Assembly: GCA_035714005.1 (NCBI GenBank)
Contig: DASTMQ010000480.1
Span: 1 to 28,108, forward strand
Source: AWTP1-13 sp035714005
Lineage (GTDB): Bacteria > Pseudomonadota > Alphaproteobacteria > Rhizobiales > Hyphomicrobiaceae
Length of the DNA stretch: 28,108 bases
Direction: 5' to 3'
Of the stretch, positions 16,159-23,324 are shown one piece after another (within the stretch, counting starts at the first letter, position 1; the number at the start of each line of letters is the position of its first letter). Position numbers and translations under genes: made by a program. Under the pieces are notes generated by a model, which worked only from the letters and a program-made list of their open reading frames with translations, made no database searches and had not been told where the DNA came from.

Positions 16159-17898
16159 ATGAGCACGGCGATCGGTGAATCGAAGGATCTGACCCCCACG
16201 CGCGAGGATTTCGCGGCTCTGTTGAACGAGACCCTTTCGGAGGAGGATGCCTTCGAGGGTAGCGTGGTGAAGGGTACGGTCACCGCCATCGAAAAGGATC
16301 TGGCCGTCATCGACGTTGGCCTGAAAATGGAAGGCCGCGTCCCCCTGCGCGAGTTCGGTCTGCCCGGCAAGCCCGCCGACCTGAAAGTGGGCGACACCGT
16401 CGAAGTTTATCTCGAGCGCATGGAGAACGCCCTGGGCGAGGCCGTGCTGTCGCGCGAGAAGGCCCGCCGCGAGGAGAGCTGGACGCGGCTGGAGGAAAAA
16501 TTCACCAACAAGGAACAGGTCGAAGGCGTCATCTTCAACAAGGTGAAGGGTGGGTTCACCGTCGACCTTGATGGCGCCGTGGCCTTCCTGCCCGGCAGCC
16601 AGGTCGATGTACGGCCCGTGCGCGACATTGGTCCGCTGATGCATTCGCCCCAGCCGTTCAAGATCCTGAAGATGGATCGTCGTCGCGGCAACATTGTCGT
16701 GTCTCGCCGCGAGATCCTCGAGGCCACCCGCGCCGAGCAGCGCTCCGAGATCGTCTCGAAGTTGGCCGAGGGTCAGGTGATCGAAGGCTTGGTCAAGAAC
16801 ATCACCGACTACGGCGCTTTCATCGACCTGGGCGGCATCGACGGTCTCTTGCACGTGACCGACATGGCGTGGCGCCGCGTCAATCATCCAAGCGAGATCG
16901 TCAACGTCGGCGATACGGTCAAGGTGCAGATCGTGCGCATCAACCCCGAGACCCAGCGCATCAGCCTTGGCATGAAGCAGCTGCAGGCCGATCCCTGGGC
17001 CGGCATCGAGGCCAAGTATCCCGTCGGCGCACGCTTCAAGGGTACCGTCACCAACATCGCGGACTACGGAGCCTTCGTTGAACTGGAACCGGGCGTGGAG
17101 GGGCTGATCCACGTTTCCGAGATGAGCTGGACCAAAAAGAACATTCATCCCGGCAAGATCGTGTCGACCAGCCAGCAGGTCGACGTACAGGTCCTCGAGG
17201 TGGATGCGCAGAAGCGTCGCATCTCGCTCGGCCTTAAGCAGACCCAGGACAACCCTTGGGACAGCTTCCTTGCCGCCCATCCCAAAGGCTCCGTCATCGA
17301 GGGACCGATCCGCAATATCACCGAGTTCGGCCTGTTCGTGGGGCTCGATGGTGGTGTCGACGGCATGGTGCATCTTTCCGATCTCGACTGGAACCGGTCG
17401 GGCGACGAGGCCATCAAGGACTACAAGAAGGGCGACAACGTCAAAGCCGTGGTGCTTGACGTCGACCCGCAAAAGGAACGCATCAGCCTTGGCATCAAGC
17501 AGGTCGGCGGCGACCCGATGGAGAGCGTCGGCAAGCTGAAGAAGGGCAGCCAGGTCACCTGCGAGGTGCTGGCCGTCCAAGACAGCGGCATCGAAGTCAA
17601 AATTGCCGACAGCGATATGACGACCTTCATCAAGCGTTCGGATTTGTCGAGAGACCGCTCAGAGCAGCGCCCGGAGCGTTTCAACGTCGGCGACAAGGTC
17701 GATGCGGCGATCATCAATATCGACAAGAACAGCCGCCGCATCACGGTCTCGATCAAGGCGCTGGAAATCGCCGAGGAGAAGCAGGCGGTGGCGCAATACG
17801 GCTCCTCCGACAGCGGCGCTTCGCTCGGCGACATTTTCAAGGCGGCGATCAAGAAGAAGGAAAGCGCCGACGACAAGAAGGCCGACGACAACGGCTAG
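16159..17898 (+). CDS. rpsA: 30S ribosomal protein S1
   Basis: A 579-residue protein with six S1/OB-fold repeats beginning roughly at residues 32, 117, 203, 288, 375 and 460. Repeats 3 to 5 show the best RNA-binding signature (for example NITDYGAFIDLGGIDGLLHV and NIADYGAFVELEPGVEGLIH); repeats 1 and 2 are divergent, as in all S1 proteins that dock on the ribosome. The tail is Lys/Asp rich (KKKESADDKKADDNG). S1 unfolds mRNA and promotes initiation on weak Shine-Dalgarno leaders, relevant here since several genes have weak sites. The ATG at 16159 has AGGAG 5 bp upstream. A perfect hairpin follows the gene at 17922. Confidence 0.97.
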   Translation: MSTAIGESKDLTPTREDFAALLNETLSEEDAFEGSVVKGTVTAIEKDLAVIDVGLKMEGRVPLREFGLPGKPADLKVGDTVEVYLERMENALGEAVLSREKARREESWTRLEEKFTNKEQVEGVIFNKVKGGFTVDLDGAVAFLPGSQVDVRPVRDIGPLMHSPQPFKILKMDRRRGNIVVSRREILEATRAEQRSEIVSKLAEGQVIEGLVKNITDYGAFIDLGGIDGLLHVTDMAWRRVNHPSEIVNVGDTVKVQIVRINPETQRISLGMKQLQADPWAGIEAKYPVGARFKGTVTNIADYGAFVELEPGVEGLIHVSEMSWTKKNIHPGKIVSTSQQVDVQVLEVDAQKRRISLGLKQTQDNPWDSFLAAHPKGSVIEGPIRNITEFGLFVGLDGGVDGMVHLSDLDWNRSGDEAIKDYKKGDNVKAVVLDVDPQKERISLGIKQVGGDPMESVGKLKKGSQVTCEVLAVQDSGIEVKIADSDMTTFIKRSDLSRDRSEQRPERFNVGDKVDAAIINIDKNSRRITVSIKALEIAEEKQAVAQYGSSDSGASLGDIFKAAIKKKESADDKKADDNG

Positions 17899-17921
17899 CG
17901 CCGAGACCTTTGGCGTCGATA

Positions 17922-17948
17922 TTCGGCGCTTCCTTGGGAAGCGCCGAA
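17922..17948 (+). terminator. Perfect 12-bp hairpin downstream of rpsA
   Basis: TTCGGCGCTTCC (17922-17933) pairs perfectly with GGAAGCGCCGAA (17937-17948) around a 3-nt loop, 23 bp after the rpsA stop. There is no T-run after it (ATACCCATGG follows). It probably protects the 3' end or terminates with help of Rho; intrinsic termination is not fully supported. Confidence 0.5.
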
Positions 17949-18083
17949 ATACCCATGGCGGCGCGCGCGCCGGTTTCCCCTGCGGCCAAGGCGGGCGCAA
18001 TCCGGCGCCGTGCGCGGTGGCCGAAAAAAAAGCGCATCCACAGGTCCGGTGGCGCCCGGGCTTTTGACTGGCTGCTCAATTGG

Positions 18084-18112
18084 TTGAACGATGGGCGCCG
18101 GCGTCCTAAGCT
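18084..18112 (+). promoter_or_regulatory. Weak candidate promoter of sppA
   Basis: TTGAAC (18084-18089) and TAAGCT (18107-18112) are separated by 17 bp, upstream of the ATG at 18160, and follow the rpsA hairpin. The leader would be about 40 nt. An overlapping alternative, TTGACT at 18064-18069, has no good -10. The evidence is hexamer similarity only. Confidence 0.3.
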
Positions 18113-18159
18113 GGCGCCAAGGGGCAGCAAAGGGGTCCCGCTCAGCAGGCAGAGCTCGC

Positions 18160-19134
18160 ATGGCGCTTGAAACCGAGACTGTACTCGATCGTCGTCGCCT
18201 CCGTCGGCGGCTGTCCGTTTGGCGCGGCCTGGCGATCGTGGCGGGGCTCTTCGCCCTAGGCCTGGTGGCCTTTTCATCCGCCGACGGCGTCGGGCTTGGC
18301 GAACGCAACCAGATCGCCCGCATCAGCCTTGAAGGCATCATCACGGAGGACCGCGATCAGCTCAAGCTGCTGAAAAGGCTCGCCGAGGCCAAGCACGTCG
18401 CGGCGGTCATCCTGTTCGTCAACAGCCCGGGGGGCACCACCACGGGCGGGGAGGCCCTGTTCGAGGCGATCCGCGACTTGGCGCGGACCAAGCCGGTGGT
18501 CGCCCAGTTCGGTACGGTGGCAGCCTCCGCCGCCTACATTGTCGGCCTGGCGACTGACCACATCGTCGCCCGCGGCAACAGCATCACCGGCTCGGTGGGC
18601 GTCATCTTTCAATGGGCCGAGGTCTCCCAGTTGCTGGACAAGGTCGGCGTAAAGATGAACGAGATCAAGAGCGGACCGCTGAAGGCCAACCCCTCGCCCT
18701 TCCAACCGCTCGACGAGGTCGGCAAGCGCGTTGCCGAACAGATGGTTGCAGAATCGCAACGCTGGTTCGTTGGCCTGGTGGCGACCCGGCGGGGCATCGA
18801 CACGGCGAGCGTCGCGGGCCTCGAGCAGGGCCGGGTGTTTTCCGGCCGCGAGGCGCTCTCCTACAAGCTGGTCGATCAACTCGGCGGCGAGGCCGAGGTG
18901 GTGAAGTGGCTTGAGGAGAAACGCAATATTCCTAAGGGCCTAAAGGTGCAGGACTGGAAGCCAAAGCGCGAAAGCGATTGGGGATTGCTCAGTTCCACCA
19001 CCGCAATGGTGCTGCGCGCCCTGATCGGTCCGGATGCGGTGGAGGGCCTGGTTGCGCTCCTGGGTTGGGACGGAGCGCTTGGCAGATTGCGCCTTGACGG
19101 GCTCATTTCCATTTGGCAGGCTTCTGAAACATGA
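18160..19134 (+). CDS. sppA: Signal peptide peptidase SppA-type serine protease (S49 family)
   Basis: A 324-residue short-form SppA. A basic n-region (DRRRLRRRLSVWRG) precedes one hydrophobic anchor at about residues 21-40, so the catalytic domain faces the periplasm. The S49 domain shows VILFVNSPGGTTTGGEAL, the nucleophile Ser123 in FGTVAASAAYI, the IVARGNSITGSVGVI stretch, and Lys170 in EIKSGPLKANPSPF as the general base of a Ser-Lys dyad. S49 enzymes degrade signal peptides or other membrane-released peptides; the exact substrate is unknown. I chose the ATG at 18160 as it directly precedes the basic n-region; an upstream in-frame start at 18091 would add unrelated residues. ihfB follows after 42 bp. 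Confidence 0.9.
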   Translation: MALETETVLDRRRLRRRLSVWRGLAIVAGLFALGLVAFSSADGVGLGERNQIARISLEGIITEDRDQLKLLKRLAEAKHVAAVILFVNSPGGTTTGGEALFEAIRDLARTKPVVAQFGTVAASAAYIVGLATDHIVARGNSITGSVGVIFQWAEVSQLLDKVGVKMNEIKSGPLKANPSPFQPLDEVGKRVAEQMVAESQRWFVGLVATRRGIDTASVAGLEQGRVFSGREALSYKLVDQLGGEAEVVKWLEEKRNIPKGLKVQDWKPKRESDWGLLSSTTAMVLRALIGPDAVEGLVALLGWDGALGRLRLDGLISIWQASET

Positions 19135-19176
19135 GTAATTACAAAGACTTTTGAGTAGCGGCGGGGAGGCAAAACC

Positions 19177-19455
19177 ATGATCAAGTCCGAGCTCATTCAG
19201 AAAATTGCAGCGGCCAATCACCACCTTTACCATCGCGACATCGAGCGCATCGTCAACGTCGTCTTCAACGAAATTGTCGAGGCGCTAGCCCGCGGTGACC
19301 GGGTCGAGCTCAGGGGCTTCGGGGCGTTCACGGTCAAGCATCGCGCCCCGCGTCAAGGTCGCAATCCGCGTACCGGGGCCACCGTATCGGTGGCTGAGAA
19401 GTTCGTCCCCTTTTTCAAGACGGGCAAAGACCTGCGCGAACGCCTCAACGGTTGA
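19177..19455 (+). CDS. ihfB: Integration host factor subunit beta
   Basis: A 92-residue HU/IHF-family DNA-bending protein. The order of elements is MIKSELIQKIA (first helix), VELRGFGAFTVKHR (core strands with GFGAF at 47-51) and the beta-arm tip GRNPRTGATVSV, whose Pro intercalates into DNA. It ends in FFKTGKDLRERLNG, typical of IHF beta. It dimerises with IhfA, whose gene is not in this window. The ATG at 19177 has GGGGAGG about 9 bp upstream. Its place after sppA and before the LapA-type gene and trpF is conserved in alphaproteobacteria, which supports beta rather than HU. Confidence 0.95.
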   Translation: MIKSELIQKIAAANHHLYHRDIERIVNVVFNEIVEALARGDRVELRGFGAFTVKHRAPRQGRNPRTGATVSVAEKFVPFFKTGKDLRERLNG

Positions 19456-19567
19456 CGGGTCGACCTGACGCGCGTCATTGCTGGCGCGCTCGTGTCACAG
19501 CGCTGGCGCGCGGGCCCGGCCGGGCCGGCAAGGTGTCGCAGGCTTGGCGCTGCCCGACCCGGACAGC

Positions 19568-19593
19568 AAAAAGGCTGGACCGGCAACAGCCTT
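19568..19593 (-). terminator. Intrinsic-terminator-like hairpin on the - strand
   Basis: Read on the - strand, AAGGCTG (19593-19587) pairs with CAGCCTT (19577-19571) around a 9-nt loop and is followed by a run of five T ending at 19568. On the + strand the same hairpin is preceded by A and has no T-run. No - strand gene ends here, so its role is unclear; it could stop antisense transcription towards ihfB. Confidence 0.35.
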
Positions 19594-19645
19594 GTCGCGG
19601 TCGCGAAGCATGAGGTATCAAGCGAGCGGGAAAGGAACGGCCGCT

Positions 19646-19993
19646 GTGCTACGTCGCGCCGTCTCATTACTGGTGGCCGTTCCGGCCGCAATCGTGCTCA
19701 TCACCTTGGCGGTGATCAACCGCCAGCCCGTTCGGCTGATTTTGGACCCCTTCCGCCCCGACGATCCCGTGATCGCGCTGGCGCTGCCGCTCTATGCCTA
19801 CGTGTTGGGGGCGCTGATTGTCGGCGTCATTCTCGGCGGCGCGGCCGCCTGGATGGCCCAGGGCCGCTGGCGACGGGTGGCGCGGCGTCGCGCCGCCGAT
19901 GCGGTGCGCTGGCAGGCGGAGGCGGACCGCCTGGTGCGCGAGCGTGACAGGTCGCTGACGTCGGCGCCAGCCCTCGCCCCGGCGCGCCGTTAA
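19646..19993 (+). CDS. LapA-domain (DUF1049) inner membrane protein
   Basis: A 115-residue protein with two hydrophobic segments (about residues 5-24 and 43-66) around the conserved NRQPVRLILDPF loop, followed by a basic, probably coiled-coil cytoplasmic tail (RRVARRRAADAVRW). This is the LapA/LapB-associated DUF1049 architecture; E. coli LapA works with LapB in regulating lipopolysaccharide synthesis, but for this shorter alphaproteobacterial form the role is inferred. I chose the GTG at 19646: AAAGGAA lies about 9 bp upstream and the protein then begins LRRAVSLL, as family members do. The ATG at 19610 has no good site and adds 12 unrelated residues. It lies between ihfB and trpF. Confidence 0.8.
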   Translation: MLRRAVSLLVAVPAAIVLITLAVINRQPVRLILDPFRPDDPVIALALPLYAYVLGALIVGVILGGAAAWMAQGRWRRVARRRAADAVRWQAEADRLVRERDRSLTSAPALAPARR

Positions 19994-20007
19994 GCTCAAG
20001 GCCTGGG

Positions 20008-20031
20008 CCGCAGCCGAGCCCGCAGCCGAGC
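20008..20031. repeat. Tandem 12-bp direct repeat upstream of trpF
   Basis: CCGCAGCCGAGC occurs twice in tandem (20008-20019 and 20020-20031), starting 15 bp after the LapA-type gene stop. Both copies are identical. It may be simple slippage in a G+C-rich spacer. Confidence 0.6.
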
Positions 20032-20056
20032 CCGTCCCATCGTCCCTGGGCGCCGT

Positions 20057-20132
20057 CGGTTGGACAAGGACCGCCATCAAGCTTAGGTTGTGCCCGACAA
20101 ATTTGGCCCGGCACGCCCTGCCGGTTGGACAA
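20057..20132. repeat. Dispersed 11-bp direct repeat before trpF
   Basis: CGGTTGGACAA occurs at 20057-20067 and again at 20122-20132, the second copy ending 2 bp before the GTG start of trpF. The first copy overlaps a poor sigma70 candidate (TTGGAC 20060-20065, TTAGGT 20083-20088, 17 bp apart). Confidence 0.55.
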
Positions 20133-20134
20133 CT

Positions 20135-20788
20135 GTGACGACCAAGGTCAAAATCTGCGGGCTCAAACATGAGCTGGCGCTAAAGGCGGCCCTTGCCGGT
20201 GGCGCGGACTACGTGGGGCTCGTGTTTTTTCCGCCGAGCCCTCGCGCCGTGGCGCTGGCGGAGGCTCGCACGCTGGCGGCGCAGGCGCGCGGCGCCCGCG
20301 TCAAGGTGGTGGGCCTTGTGGTCGATGCCGACGACGACCTCCTGACCGGTGTCGTCGACGTCATCGAACCTGACATCCTGCAGCTGCATGGCAGCGAGAC
20401 GCCGGCGCGTGTGGCCGAGATCAGGCGGCGCTTCGGCCGTCAGGTCATGAAGGCCATCCCGGTGGCCGCGCCAGGCGATGCGGAGGCGGCTCTGCGCTAT
20501 GCCGGGTCTTGCGACCTTATCCTGTTTGATGCCAAGGCGCCCGCGGGCGCCACCCGACCGGGCGGCAACGGCGCGCAATTCCCGTGGGATTTTTTGGCCG
20601 GCGTCAAGGACAAGGTTGCCTACATGCTCTCGGGCGGCCTTTCGCCCGATAACGTTGCCGCCGCGATCCGCGCCACCGGTGCGGGCATCGTCGACGTCTC
20701 CTCGGGTGTCGAAAGCCGACCCGGGGAGAAGGATCCCGCACTCATTTCCCGGTTCCTTCGCAGCGCCAAGGCGCCGCAGCAGGGCTGA
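20135..20788 (+). CDS. trpF: Phosphoribosylanthranilate isomerase
   Basis: A 217-residue TIM-barrel enzyme performing the Amadori rearrangement of phosphoribosylanthranilate in tryptophan synthesis. The general base Cys8 lies in KVKICGLK and the general acid Asp132 in LILFDAKAP. VGLVFFPPSPR and the LQLHGSETP strand are typical, and the phosphate-binding end is LSGGLSPDNV ... GIVDVSSGVES ... PGEKD. I chose the GTG at 20135, which gives TTKVKICGL as in the family; a GTG at 20090 would add 15 residues and has no better ribosome-binding site. The site for 20135 is weak. It is followed by trpB after 94 bp. The other trp genes (E, G, D, C) are not in the window, as in the split trp arrangement of many alphaproteobacteria. 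Confidence 0.94.
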   Translation: MTTKVKICGLKHELALKAALAGGADYVGLVFFPPSPRAVALAEARTLAAQARGARVKVVGLVVDADDDLLTGVVDVIEPDILQLHGSETPARVAEIRRRFGRQVMKAIPVAAPGDAEAALRYAGSCDLILFDAKAPAGATRPGGNGAQFPWDFLAGVKDKVAYMLSGGLSPDNVAAAIRATGAGIVDVSSGVESRPGEKDPALISRFLRSAKAPQQG

Positions 20789-20813
20789 AGGCGCCGACGC
20801 GGTGCGCCGGCGG

Positions 20814-20841
20814 TTCCAATGGCAGCGCGGCGTGCTATAGG
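20814..20841 (+). promoter_or_regulatory. Weak candidate promoter of trpB
   Basis: TTCCAA (20814-20819) precedes TATAGG (20836-20841) by 16 bp, in the 94-bp gap before trpB. The -10 is good and the -35 poor. The predicted leader is about 35 nt. A trpB-specific start would fit the wide spacing from trpF. Confidence 0.3.
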
Positions 20842-20882
20842 TCCTTGCAACCATCAACCAGAGGCGGTTTTTTCCTCGGCAG

Positions 20883-22139
20883 ATGCAAACCCAGGCCGAC
20901 AAGCGCAACACCTATCGCGGCGGGCCCGATGACCAGGGCTTCTTCGGACTGTTCGGCGGCCGCTTTGTTGCCGAGACGCTGATGCCGCTCATCCTCGAGC
21001 TCGAGCGCGCCTATGACGCGGCCAAGGCCGACCCGAGTTTTCGACGGGAACTGGGGGAGCTCAATGCCCACTACGCCGGCCGGCCAAGCCCCCTCTACTT
21101 CGCCGAACGGCTAACCCAACACCTGCGCGAAGTCGCCGCCGCCGCGGGCGGCACGGGCGGCGCCAAGATTTACTTCAAGCGCGATGAGCTCAATCACACC
21201 GGCAGCCACAAGATCAACAATTGCCTGGGCCAGATCCAACTCGCAAGGCGCATGGGAAAGACCCGCATTATTGCCGAGACGGGCGCCGGCCAACACGGGG
21301 TGGCGGTGGCGACCGTGTGCGCGCGCTTCGGCCTGCCCTGTGAGATCTTCATGGGTGCCGTCGACGTGGAACGGCAAAAGCCCAACGTTTTTCGCATGAA
21401 GCTCCTCGGCGCCAAGGTCAACGCTGTGACCTCGGGTGCGCGCACGCTCAAGGATGCCATGAACGAAGCGCTGCGGGATTGGGTCGCCAATGTTCGCGAC
21501 ACCTACTACATCATCGGCACCGCGGCGGGACCGCATCCTTATCCGGCCATGGTGCGCGACTTTCAGTGCGTGATCGGTAACGAAGTACGCGAGCAGATGC
21601 GCGAGCAGGAAGGGCGCCTGCCCGACACGCTCGTGGCCTGCATTGGGGGTGGCTCCAATGCCATCGGCTTGTTTCATCCATTTCTCGATGAGGACGCCGT
21701 GGCGATCTATGGCGTCGAGGCGGCGGGACATGGCTTGGAGGTGCCGAACGGCCACGCAGCCTCCATGAACGGCGGACGCACCGGCGTGCTGCACGGCAAC
21801 CGCACCTATCTTCTCCAGGATGCCGACGGGCAGATCCTTGAGGGCCATTCCATCTCGGCGGGCCTCGACTATCCCGGGGTCGGGCCGGAGCACGCCTGGC
21901 TCAAGGATTCGGGCCGCGTCACCTATGTTTCGGCCACCGACAGTGAAGCGCTAGACGCCTTTCAGCTGTGCAGCAAGCTCGAAGGCATCATTCCGGCGTT
22001 GGAGCCGGCGCACGCGTTGGCCTTCGTGCGCAAACTGGCGCCGACGCTTTCGCGCGATAACCTTCTGGTCATGAACATGTGCGGGCGCGGCGACAAGGAT
22101 ATTTTTGCCGTCGCCGAGCATCTGAGCATCGAGCTTTGA
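20883..22139 (+). CDS. trpB: Tryptophan synthase beta chain
   Basis: A 418-residue PLP enzyme that condenses indole with L-serine. The PLP lysine is Lys110 in HTGSHKINN. The N-terminal GGRFVAETLMPLILELE, the catalytic-Glu region ETGAGQHGVAVAT, the phosphate-binding GGGSNAIG and the monovalent-cation/COMM-domain region are all present, along with AGLDYPGVGPEHAWL. This is the normal TrpB1 type that pairs with TrpA. The ATG at 20883 has only a weak ribosome-binding site; AGAGG lies about 17 bp upstream and could pair with CCTC just before the ATG. trpA starts 276 bp downstream, unusually far for a subunit pair. Confidence 0.97.
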   Translation: MQTQADKRNTYRGGPDDQGFFGLFGGRFVAETLMPLILELERAYDAAKADPSFRRELGELNAHYAGRPSPLYFAERLTQHLREVAAAAGGTGGAKIYFKRDELNHTGSHKINNCLGQIQLARRMGKTRIIAETGAGQHGVAVATVCARFGLPCEIFMGAVDVERQKPNVFRMKLLGAKVNAVTSGARTLKDAMNEALRDWVANVRDTYYIIGTAAGPHPYPAMVRDFQCVIGNEVREQMREQEGRLPDTLVACIGGGSNAIGLFHPFLDEDAVAIYGVEAAGHGLEVPNGHAASMNGGRTGVLHGNRTYLLQDADGQILEGHSISAGLDYPGVGPEHAWLKDSGRVTYVSATDSEALDAFQLCSKLEGIIPALEPAHALAFVRKLAPTLSRDNLLVMNMCGRGDKDIFAVAEHLSIEL

Positions 22140-22164
22140 GTCGGCGGTGCCAAGCGCGGAATCG

Positions 22165-22188
22165 GAGCTTTGATCCGTAGCAAAGCTC
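22165..22188. terminator. Hairpin after trpB
   Basis: GAGCTTTG (22165-22172) pairs with CAAAGCTC (22181-22188) around an 8-nt loop, 25 bp after the trpB stop and within the 276-bp trpB-trpA gap. There is no T-run on either strand. It could be an RNA-stabilising or pausing structure; nothing else is recognisable in this gap. Confidence 0.3.
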
Positions 22189-22415
22189 GGAGGGCACGAG
22201 GTTGCGTGCCGGCCGGCCGGCGCCCTGGTGTGCGGCGGTGGGCGCCGATCGGCCCCGGCGTTCAGCGCTCTTGTCGGCGGCGCCAGCCCACGCGGCGAGG
22301 ACAATCCACGCGGCCCCTGGGCCTGGCCTTTCGCGGCCCGTCCCGCCTTCGCCGCGGCCGTTGCCGCGAATTGCACTTGCAAAGCCATCTGGGTCGTGTA
22401 GGCAGCGTCAGCACC

Positions 22416-23243
22416 ATGTCCGCTCCCTCCAGATTAGACCGCCGCTTTGCCGCCCTGAAGCAGGAAGGGCGCGCTGGCTTTATCGCCTTCGTCACCGCCG
22501 GCGATCCCGATGCCGACACCGCCAAAAAGATCCTGTTCGGGCTGCCGGCGGCCGGCGCCGACGTGATCGAGCTCGGGATGCCGTTTTCCGACCCAATGGC
22601 GGACGGGCCGGCGGTGCAGGCCTCGTCCCTGCGCGCCCTGCGCGCCGGCCAGACCATGCAGAAGACCTTGGCCGTGGTAAGCTCCTTTCGCGCTCACGAT
22701 AACGATACCCCGATTGTGCTGATGGGCTACTACAACCCCATTTACAGCTACCAGCGCGAGCGCTTCCTGGACGATGCGGTGGCAGCCGGCGTGGACGGGC
22801 TCATTGTCGTCGACCTGCCTCCGGAGGCCGATCAGGAGCTGTGCCTGCCGGCCCTCCAGCGCGGCCTCAATTTCGTCCGCCTGGCGACGCCGACCACCGA
22901 CGCTGCCCGCTTACCGGTCGTGCTCCGGCACACCTCGGGGTTCCTCTACTACGTGTCGATCACGGGTATTACGGGCACCGCGGCCCCCGACGTGGCCGAG
23001 GTGCACGCACAGGTTGCGAGGATCAAAAAATCGACCGATTTGCCCGTTGCGGTGGGCTTTGGCGTGAAAACCCCTGGGCAGGCGCGCTTGATTGCGGCCG
23101 GCGCCGACGGGGTGGTGGTCGGCTCCGCCCTGGTCAATGCCGTCCGCGATAGCCTTGATCGGGAAGGCAAAGCGACTGGAAATACGGTCCCAGACGTCCT
23201 AAATCTGGTGAGAAACTTGTCCGGGGCATTGCGCCTCGCCTAA
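22416..23243 (+). CDS. trpA: Tryptophan synthase alpha chain
   Basis: A 275-residue TIM-barrel subunit that cleaves indole-3-glycerol phosphate to indole and glyceraldehyde 3-phosphate. Catalytic residues are Glu52 in IELGMPFSDP and Asp63 in MADGP, matching Glu49 and Asp60 of the Salmonella enzyme. MGYYNPIYSY, VDLPPEAD, the YVSITGITG loop and the phosphate-binding VGFGVKTP and GVVVGSALV motifs follow. The start is the ATG at 22416 (MSAPSRLDRRFAALK), the usual family start; the ribosome-binding site is weak. It is followed after 81 bp by accD, the conserved alphaproteobacterial neighbour. Confidence 0.96.
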   Translation: MSAPSRLDRRFAALKQEGRAGFIAFVTAGDPDADTAKKILFGLPAAGADVIELGMPFSDPMADGPAVQASSLRALRAGQTMQKTLAVVSSFRAHDNDTPIVLMGYYNPIYSYQRERFLDDAVAAGVDGLIVVDLPPEADQELCLPALQRGLNFVRLATPTTDAARLPVVLRHTSGFLYYVSITGITGTAAPDVAEVHAQVARIKKSTDLPVAVGFGVKTPGQARLIAAGADGVVVGSALVNAVRDSLDREGKATGNTVPDVLNLVRNLSGALRLA

Positions 23244-23324
23244 TGGCAGTTCAAGCCGGCGCGGCGCCGTGGACTGGAGGGTGGCCCAGGCGGACTGCGG
23301 GAAGTGCCCAAGGAGCACTCAGGC

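Noticed and set aside
16057..17580. A 507-codon open frame antisense to rpsA
   Set aside because: It exactly mirrors the strongly supported S1 gene; its translation has no family motif, and long antisense frames are expected in high-G+C DNA.
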